NCBI GenBank assembly: GCA_934351925.1
Contig: CAKRJT010000006.1
Coordinates: 69,764 to 133,763 of the forward strand
Reading direction: 5' to 3'
Source of the DNA: an uncultured Lachnospiraceae bacterium
Lineage (GTDB): Bacteria > Bacillota > Clostridia > Lachnospirales > Lachnospiraceae
DNA: 64,000 nt
The notes below the pieces were generated by a model. The model was not told the origin of the DNA, made no database searches, and saw only the letters and a list, made by a program, of their open reading frames with translations. How positions within the stretch are numbered: position 1 is the first letter of the stretch; the number at the start of each line of letters is the position of its first letter. Below are positions 59,235 through 64,000 of this stretch, one piece after another. The translations under genes and the position numbers were made by a program.

Positions 59235-59858
59235 ATGAAGTTATCTGAAAAAATAATAGAATTGCGGAAAGCAAACGGAATGACGCAGGAAGAACTTGCA
59301 TCAAAATGTAATGTAAGCAGACAATCAATATCCAAGTGGGAAGCGGACATTGCGTTGCCGGAAACGGATAAATTGTTAATACTGGGAGAATTGTTTCATG
59401 TTTCCATGGATGTGTTGTTAAAGGATGAATTGACATTAAGTGAAGTTAAGAATGTGCACACTTGTGGAAATAATGCAATTCAAGGGAAGAAGCAGGAAGT
59501 ATATGAAGGAGTATTGATTAAAGAAAGTGTAACAGATGATACCATCATTGACTTGCTGAATGTACATAAGATTGAATTATGGAATACCGGTGGAAAGCCG
59601 AAATATTGGACGGTATTGTTTTTTACCAGTGATAAAAAGGATTTTCCAGAGCAAGTATCCAAAGTCAAAGTAATGGGGAATGACCCAGATAACGGTGGAA
59701 ATTGGTTTGTTGATTTTAAGGCTGGAAATGAGAAGTACATTGTTTTCAAAGATAAAATATTGAAATATCAGATTGGCAATCAGAAAGAAAAAGATTATGT
59801 ATGCAACGAATGTCGGAAGATGGGAATTACCGACCGGGAAATGAATTGGTCAGAATAG
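59235..59858 (+). CDS. XRE-family regulator with unknown C-terminal domain
   Basis: This 207-residue protein has helix-turn-helix LSEKIIELRKANGMTQEELASKCNVSRQSISKWEADIALPETDKLLILGELF (3-54). It continues with VSMDVLLKDEL, then a beta-rich C-terminal domain (YWTVLFFTSDKKDFPEQVSKVKVMGNDPDNGGNWFVDFKAGNEKYIVFKD) and a YVCNECRKMGI end with a CxxC pair. GCGGGAGG precedes ATG 59235. It ends eight bases before peptidase E and probably controls that small operon. Confidence 0.82.
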   Translation: MKLSEKIIELRKANGMTQEELASKCNVSRQSISKWEADIALPETDKLLILGELFHVSMDVLLKDELTLSEVKNVHTCGNNAIQGKKQEVYEGVLIKESVTDDTIIDLLNVHKIELWNTGGKPKYWTVLFFTSDKKDFPEQVSKVKVMGNDPDNGGNWFVDFKAGNEKYIVFKDKILKYQIGNQKEKDYVCNECRKMGITDREMNWSE

Positions 59859-59866
59859 GAGCGGAT

Positions 59867-60427
59867 ATGAGAGTATTATTAACATCAGCAGGTTTGGAAA
59901 CAGAAGAAATCAAAGACTATTTTGTGAAAATGTTGGGAAAAGCTGTGTCAGAGGTAAAGGCGTTATTTATCCCTACAGCAGCTATAGATGCAGGGGCAAT
60001 AGAGATGTTGCCGAAATGCATGAATGATTTATTAAAATGTGGTATTTCTAATAAAAATATTAAAGTTTTTGATTTGCACACAGGAATGGAAATAGCTGAA
60101 TTACAGAAATATGATGTGGTATATTTGTGTGGTGGGGATACAACTTATTTGCTTGAAAGAGTAAATGCTACCGGATTTAGTACAACCTTAATGGAGTATA
60201 TTAAGCAGGATGGAATGGTAATTGGTGTGAGTGCCGGAAGCCTTCTTTTCTCAAATAATTTGGTAGGAAGTTTAGGGCTGATAAATACAAGATTGGATGT
60301 GCATTGTCCGGATGGAGAAGTGAGAGGTAAGGTAGAATATCCGTTAAAGGATAACATCAGATTAACCAATACCTGTGCCCTTGTCATACGAGAATTTCCG
60401 GATGAATTAGAAATAATTGGCGAATAG
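59867..60427 (+). CDS. pepE: peptidase E-like (S51) protein
   Basis: This 186-residue protein has a class I glutamine-amidotransferase-like fold. YLCGGDTTYLLERV (86-99) and the nucleophile elbow VIGVSAGSLLF with S122 match the S51 dipeptidase family, which cleaves Asp-X dipeptides or cyanophycin fragments. AGGAGCGG precedes ATG 59867. It is somewhat shorter than canonical PepE and its histidine is not obvious, so activity is probable rather than certain. AT-rich, within the accessory region. Confidence 0.8.
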   Translation: MRVLLTSAGLETEEIKDYFVKMLGKAVSEVKALFIPTAAIDAGAIEMLPKCMNDLLKCGISNKNIKVFDLHTGMEIAELQKYDVVYLCGGDTTYLLERVNATGFSTTLMEYIKQDGMVIGVSAGSLLFSNNLVGSLGLINTRLDVHCPDGEVRGKVEYPLKDNIRLTNTCALVIREFPDELEIIGE

Positions 60428-60438
60428 GAAGATAAACG

Positions 60439-61098
60439 ATGTTTGAAGGTTTTAATGAGTTTACAATAGGCCATTATCAGGCAATCAGCACGAATAACTG
60501 CAAAAATACTCATCAAGATAATCAAGTACTATACCTTGAAGGTGTGAAATATCCACTGGAGGAATTGTATTATGAACTGTATGACTATTTTAGTAAAATA
60601 GACAGTGATTTACTAACCAATAAGAGAAGAAGTATTTCTTCGGCATATAATGATGCTCGTTTTTGTAGTGACACCCCCATAAAGGAATATTTCTATATTC
60701 GATTTAAGCTGGATACAGCCAATAAGAAAAATGCCCTTGGGTTCTTTTTTGATGCCTCTTTAACAGGGTACAAATTTGGATTGAATATTTATAATTTAGA
60801 TGCAAGAGGTATGGAGAAGATACGAGATTACATATTGGATAATAAACATTATGCGAAAGAAATAATTGAAAAATTCAATAAGGCAGGATTACTGGAAGTA
60901 CGCGGAGAAAAATATAAAAGAGCATATTATCAGGATGAGAACGAAGTGTTGCAGGAGTGGTTGGAACGCAAGAAAATATCGTTTGTACATGAAGATGAAC
61001 TAAGTAATATTTTTTTCGGAAGGGATATGTTGAATTGTATTTTGACTGCTTTTGATAGTGTACAGGATGTGTATTTTATGTTGAAGGAAGCGCTGTAA
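60439..61098 (+). CDS. DUF2461-like hypothetical protein
   Basis: This 219-residue protein has an FYIRFKLDTANKKNALGFFFDASLTGYKFGLNIYNLDARGMEKIRDYI core (83-131). It resembles DUF2461 proteins, in which a strand pair and a Gly-rich helix precede a basic C-terminal half (RGEKYKRAYYQDE). GGAAGATAAACG precedes ATG 60439. Assignment by pattern only. It is 11 bases after pepE and probably in the same operon. Confidence 0.55.
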   Translation: MFEGFNEFTIGHYQAISTNNCKNTHQDNQVLYLEGVKYPLEELYYELYDYFSKIDSDLLTNKRRSISSAYNDARFCSDTPIKEYFYIRFKLDTANKKNALGFFFDASLTGYKFGLNIYNLDARGMEKIRDYILDNKHYAKEIIEKFNKAGLLEVRGEKYKRAYYQDENEVLQEWLERKKISFVHEDELSNIFFGRDMLNCILTAFDSVQDVYFMLKEAL

Positions 61099-61125
61099 AT
61101 GTACATTGCTAAAAAGGTGATTGTT

Positions 61126-61491
61126 ATGTATAGGCTGGGGATAATTGAGGAAAGTATTGATAATAAAAATGTATTATGCGATTTGGCTTCTTATTTTGTG
61201 GCACAGCGTATTGAAAATGTGCCAGAAGATGAATATCCGATATGGCATATAAACGAGTATCAAGTTGCAGAGGATAAAATCATGGATGTAGCGGATATGT
61301 TGAAACAGCAAATTAAAGAAACATGGTACTGCCATGCGTTTAGTGATGAAAAATTGCTTGTTGTATTAAAAGGTAGATGGTTTGAAATATCCTTGATAAG
61401 AGATGAAACATGGGATGAGATGATAGAGTACGGAGCTATTCATGCGAATGTAGAAAGGCGTTATTTAGAAACAATTCCTTTGCACATATAG
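61126..61491 (+). CDS. hypothetical protein
   Basis: I do not recognise this 121-residue acidic protein. It contains WHINEYQVAEDKIMDVADMLKQQIKETWYCHAFSDEKLLVVLKGRWFEISL, an alpha-beta pattern common among small cytosolic proteins of mobile regions. ATG 61126 follows AAAAAGGTG with good spacing; an earlier ATG at 61099 lacks a site. It ends the pepE-DUF2461 group. Confidence 0.6.
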   Translation: MYRLGIIEESIDNKNVLCDLASYFVAQRIENVPEDEYPIWHINEYQVAEDKIMDVADMLKQQIKETWYCHAFSDEKLLVVLKGRWFEISLIRDETWDEMIEYGAIHANVERRYLETIPLHI

Positions 61492-61552
61492 AATTGTGAA
61501 AAAAGTAGGAACGGTTGACTCTTCTGTTGGGAGTGGTTATAATTGGAGCATG

Positions 61553-61653
61553 GCAACACTTTGGCAACAGAAAATCAGTAAGCCAAAATAAAGTGTGCAA
61601 ATAAAGTAAAATATCGGCAGATTTCAAATAAAACTTAAACAAAATAGTTTAAG
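61553..61653. repeat. right-end repeats of guaA-linked insert
   Basis: GGCAACACTTTGGCAACAGA (61553-61572) and the operator-like CTTAAACAAAATAGTTTAAG (61634-61653) mirror sequences at 57226-57266 near guaA. Such duplicated ends suggest arm sites or the boundaries of the degraded element. Confidence 0.55.
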
Positions 61654-61671
61654 ACGAGAGGGCAACTTGCC

Positions 61672-61683
61672 GAGTTTGAATAA
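61672..61683. other. candidate right attachment site
   Basis: GAGTTTGAATAA matches the guaA end GAGTTTGAGTAA at 11 of 12 positions and lies just outside the right-end repeats. Confidence 0.3.
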
Positions 61684-61690
61684 CCGACTA

Positions 61691-61735
61691 AAATGCCGAA
61701 AGCCTGTATTTATGCGGGCTTCCGGCATTTGTTTT
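61691..61735 (+). terminator. rho-independent terminator
   Basis: AAATGCCGAAAGCC pairs with GGGCTTCCGGCATTT (one mismatch), followed by GTTTTATC. It separates the pepE group from the HD-domain gene. Confidence 0.85.
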
Positions 61736-61826
61736 ATCAAATGGCTCTAGTTTGGCTCTATTTGTGGGGAGAATAATGGAGTTATCAGTTTTGAAAAGGT
61801 AAAGAAAAAGGAAGAAGGTACTAGCT

Positions 61827-62423
61827 ATGTTGCCAACAAGAGAAGAGGCACTGAAGTTAATTCGTGATGGGTTATTATTTAATCCGGGACCTTGGGGAAA
61901 ACATTGTTTAACAGCAGCACACTGTGCAGAAAAAATAGCAAGTGCATGTGGTGATATGGATGTTGAGAAAGCATATATATTAGGTTTACTACATGATATA
62001 GGAAGAAAATTTGGTGTAAGACATCTTGGACACGTTTATGATGGATACGTATATATGAAATCACTGGGATATGATGAAGTAGCAAAGATATGTTTAACCC
62101 ATTCTTTTAATAATTATACGATAGATGAATACATTGGAAAATTTGATGTTACAGATGAAGAATTGACAATTATAAAAACTGAATTAGCAAAGACCATATA
62201 TGATGAATATGACCGGTTAATTCAATTATGCGATTGTTTGGCAGGAGCGGAAGGCGTTCTTGACATAGAAAATAGGATGAATGACGTAAAGAAAAGGTAT
62301 GGTTTTTATCCGCAGGACAAGTGGAATTCCAATATGAAATTGATGCATTACTTTGAGGGGAAAATGAATAAAGACATTTACCTTATATGTGAGAAAGATA
62401 CATTTGCACCAGGAGATTTATGA
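61827..62423 (+). CDS. HD-domain phosphohydrolase
   Basis: This 198-residue protein has the HD metal site: H32 in TAAHCAEKI, H56-D57 in LGLLHDIGRKFG, and a later D in LCDCLAGAEG (about D136). A VRHLGHVYDGYVYMKSLGY segment lies between. Proteins of this kind hydrolyse nucleotides or cyclic nucleotides; the substrate is not predictable. GAAGAAGGTACTAGCT precedes ATG 61827. AT-rich, part of the accessory group with NUDIX, GNAT and pyrophosphatase genes. Confidence 0.85.
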   Translation: MLPTREEALKLIRDGLLFNPGPWGKHCLTAAHCAEKIASACGDMDVEKAYILGLLHDIGRKFGVRHLGHVYDGYVYMKSLGYDEVAKICLTHSFNNYTIDEYIGKFDVTDEELTIIKTELAKTIYDEYDRLIQLCDCLAGAEGVLDIENRMNDVKKRYGFYPQDKWNSNMKLMHYFEGKMNKDIYLICEKDTFAPGDL

Positions 62424-62476
62424 TCTTATAAATATATTTTTAATACAAGTTTTATGAACGGGTTGGAGGTGGTTAA

Positions 62477-62959
62477 GTGGATATTTTATTTAAAAATGAT
62501 GATTTTGTATTTTCATACAGAGTTGGCGGTATATTGAAACATAATGATAAAATCTTGTTACAGCGTCCGAAGAATGATGATTATGCTATTATTGGCGGGC
62601 ATGTTGCGGCTATGGAGACAAGTATGGAAACTCTTAAAAGGGAATTTGAAGAAGAGCTTCATGCTAAGATAGAGATAGATAATCTGTTAGCAATCGGAGA
62701 AATTTATTTTCCATGGGGAAAAAGACCCTGTCATCAGATATGCTTATATTATAATGTACATCTGATGGATGATAATATTCCATTAGATGGTGTGTTTCAT
62801 GGATATGATGAGCTGGATAATGAAAGAATTGATTTGGATTTCTGTTGGGTTTCACTAGAAGATTTAAAGAAGGGTACTAAGGTATATCCTTTAGAGTTGA
62901 TACCATATATCCTTGAGTCAGGGAAAGAAATTGTACATTTTGTTTCAAAGCAGATATGA
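62477..62959 (+). CDS. NUDIX hydrolase
   Basis: This 160-residue protein has Nudix box G41-x5-E47-x7-R55-E56-FEEE in GGHVAAMETSMETLKREFEEE, after YRVGGILKHNDKILLQRPKNDDYAIIG. It hydrolyses a nucleoside diphosphate linked to another moiety and needs magnesium. The start is GTG 62477 after GGAGGTGG. The GNAT gene follows with 11 bases between. Confidence 0.9.
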   Translation: MDILFKNDDFVFSYRVGGILKHNDKILLQRPKNDDYAIIGGHVAAMETSMETLKREFEEELHAKIEIDNLLAIGEIYFPWGKRPCHQICLYYNVHLMDDNIPLDGVFHGYDELDNERIDLDFCWVSLEDLKKGTKVYPLELIPYILESGKEIVHFVSKQI

Positions 62960-62970
62960 GGAGAAATTCG

Positions 62971-63444
62971 ATGATAGAACATATAAAGGTAGAATTGGGC
63001 AGACCATCAGATATTAATTCATGGATGCGATTAGTTAGAAAAGTAGGTTGGAATTTTCCGGGATTAGAGACGGAGCAGAGTATAGAAGAACACAAAATAA
63101 TTGTTTTGAAATTTATGAATGACAAGCGTGCTTTGTGCGTGAAGAATGAAGAAGATATTGTTGGCGTGCTTTTGTATTCAAGAAAGCATAATATGATATG
63201 TTGTCTGGCTGTTGATCCGGCTTATCGAAAAAAGGGAATTGCTTCGATGCTTTTGAGTGAGGCACTTGATAAACTTGACCGAGATAAAGATATAACTGTG
63301 TCTACATTTAGAGAAAATGATGTTAAAGGAATTGCACCTAGAAAATTATATAAGAAATTTGGCTTTGAAGAGGATGAGTTGATTGAAGAATTTGGATATC
63401 CTAATCAAAGATTTGTGTTGCATGCCGACAAAAAGTGCCGATAA
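62971..63444 (+). CDS. GNAT family N-acetyltransferase
   Basis: This 157-residue protein has the acetyl-CoA loop in LAVDPAYRKKGIASMLLSEAL (RKKGIA near residues 85-90), preceded by RALCVKNEEDIVGVLLYSRKHN. A C-terminal APRKLYKKFGFEEDELIEEFGYPNQRFVL matches the usual NxxAxxLYxxxGF end. ATG 62971 after AGGAG is preferred to ATG 62956. Substrate unknown. Confidence 0.88.
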   Translation: MIEHIKVELGRPSDINSWMRLVRKVGWNFPGLETEQSIEEHKIIVLKFMNDKRALCVKNEEDIVGVLLYSRKHNMICCLAVDPAYRKKGIASMLLSEALDKLDRDKDITVSTFRENDVKGIAPRKLYKKFGFEEDELIEEFGYPNQRFVLHADKKCR

Positions 63445-63772
63445 TGCAGAAATTGGTACAACAGTAACTGTCATAGTCGATAGACCATTAAGAAGTTATC
63501 ATCCTGAATATAAGGATATGTATTATCCAATAAATTATGGTTACATTGAAGGAATTATGGCACCAGATGGAGAAGAGCAGGATGCCTATATATTAGGTGT
63601 AAATGAGCCAGTAGACAAGTTCACAGGCAAAATTATTGCCATTGTTCAGAGAAAAGATGATGTAGAAGAAAAGTGGGTAGTCGTGCCTGACGGAATGACT
63701 TTTTTAAAGGAAGAAATCAGGAGGCAGATTCATTTTCAGGAACAATATTTCGAGAGTGAAATTGTGATGTAA
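63422..63772 (+). CDS. inorganic pyrophosphatase-like protein
   Basis: This 116-residue protein overlaps the GNAT end by 23 bases. The body VTVIVDRPLRSYHPEYKDMYYPINYGYIEGIMAPDGEEQDAYILGVNEPV resembles family I inorganic pyrophosphatases, including the YPINYGYIEG and DGEEQDAYILG (normally DGDxxDVxV) metal-site segments. It is shorter than the usual 165-180 residues and lacks the later Lys/Asp cluster, so it belongs to the small PPase-like group of unknown activity. No clear binding site precedes ATG 63422; translation may be coupled to the GNAT gene. Confidence 0.75.
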   Translation: MPTKSADNAEIGTTVTVIVDRPLRSYHPEYKDMYYPINYGYIEGIMAPDGEEQDAYILGVNEPVDKFTGKIIAIVQRKDDVEEKWVVVPDGMTFLKEEIRRQIHFQEQYFESEIVM

Positions 63773-63773
63773 T

Positions 63774-63866
63774 ATTAAGGAGATTGCTGTTTCTGAGAAG
63801 TTAAAGGAAGAACTGGAAAGTAAGTATTCAGATGGTAGGATAGATATTATTCTGAATGGCAAATAG
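63774..63866 (+). pseudogene. short coding remnant
   Basis: A frame with no start encodes IKEIAVSEKLKEELESKYSD, then GRIDIILNGK and a stop at 63864. It looks like the end of a decayed gene, family unknown. Confidence 0.25.
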
Positions 63867-63870
63867 ATTG

Positions 63871-63899
63871 TTGACATGAATTGCCAAGACTGGTATATT
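63871..63899 (+). promoter_or_regulatory. strong sigma-A promoter at right end
   Basis: TTGACA (63871) and TATATT (63894) with a 17-base spacer. The transcript would start near 63906 and carry the leader peptide below. Confidence 0.8.
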
Positions 63900-63927
63900 A
63901 TTCAACAAAAACAAGGAGAATACACAC

Positions 63928-63990
63928 ATGAATCAGAACTTATATTCAAGACATTATATGTACATGTATTACGGACGTACACGGCTATAA
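63928..63990 (+). CDS. short tyrosine-rich leader peptide
   Basis: A 20-codon frame begins at ATG 63928 after ACAAGGAGAAT and reads MNQNLYSRHY then MYMYYGRTRL, stop at 63988. Short peptides right after a strong promoter are typical of attenuation leaders ahead of antibiotic-resistance genes (MLS, tetracycline or phenicol type). The regulated gene would lie beyond the window, so the resistance link is inference. Five tyrosines in 20 residues suggest ribosome stalling at a defined place. Confidence 0.5.
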   Translation: MNQNLYSRHYMYMYYGRTRL

Positions 63991-64000
63991 ACATGCAAGG

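Noticed and set aside
61500..61596. Open frame with a VDSSVG-like stretch as a leftover guaA or integrase end
   Set aside because: The resemblance to the GMP synthase P-loop is six residues only and the rest does not match; too short to name.

Overview
The window looks like a chromosome segment from a Gram-positive gut clostridium of the family Lachnospiraceae (Roseburia/Agathobacter/Lachnospira-like). I infer this from strong AGGAGG-type ribosome binding sites, TTGACA/TATAAT promoters, heterodimeric ABC exporters next to LytTR/GHKL regulators, DUF3793 beside a flavodoxin, and a bifunctional homocysteine methyltransferase/MTHFR. The species cannot be fixed from the sequence alone.

Layout. 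1-1.3 kb: end of a split chromate transporter and a broken Rpn-type nuclease. 1.6-10.2 kb: LytTR response regulator, soluble GHKL kinase, a heterodimeric ABC exporter and a MacB/FtsX-type ABC pair. 10.4-15 kb: chemotaxis receptor, DUF3793 and flavodoxin pair, BrnT/antitoxin pair, FMN reductase. 15-28.4 kb: a polyamine locus headed by a probable structured noncoding RNA. It runs from arginine decarboxylase (speA) through speE, carboxynorspermidine synthase, nspC and agmatine deiminase (aguA) to N-carbamoylputrescine amidase (aguB). Together these take arginine through agmatine and putrescine to spermidine by the aspartate-semialdehyde route. The locus is interrupted between carboxynorspermidine synthase and aguA by small AT-rich genes bounded by recurring linker repeats. 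28.6-35.5 kb: MacB-like exporter, patatin lipase, split ThrE exporter, luxS, udk. 35.6-48.3 kb: carbohydrate genes (GH27, GH2, GH51) with a MocR regulator, DUF3737 and PatB lyase, and a run of decayed genes at 44-46 kb. 48.4-57.2 kb: homocysteine methyltransferase/MTHFR, HTH-aminotransferase fusion, a surface-polysaccharide O-acetylation-type protein, glycerate kinase, guaA. 57.2-64 kb: accessory DNA inserted next to the 3' end of guaA, with an XRE repressor and an operator array, a relaxase remnant, peptidase E, DUF2461, HD, NUDIX, GNAT and pyrophosphatase genes. The window ends in a strong promoter with a short tyrosine-rich leader peptide.

Three patterns stand out. First, the polyamine operon is split by what look like exchangeable gene cassettes separated by partly complementary linker repeats. 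Second, a family of large imperfect inverted-repeat elements of about 100-300 bp lies between genes, with two solo half-copies. Third, there are several in-place gene rearrangements: a heptad repeat inside agmatine deiminase, triplication of the end of the GH27 gene, and fused or deleted pseudogenes.
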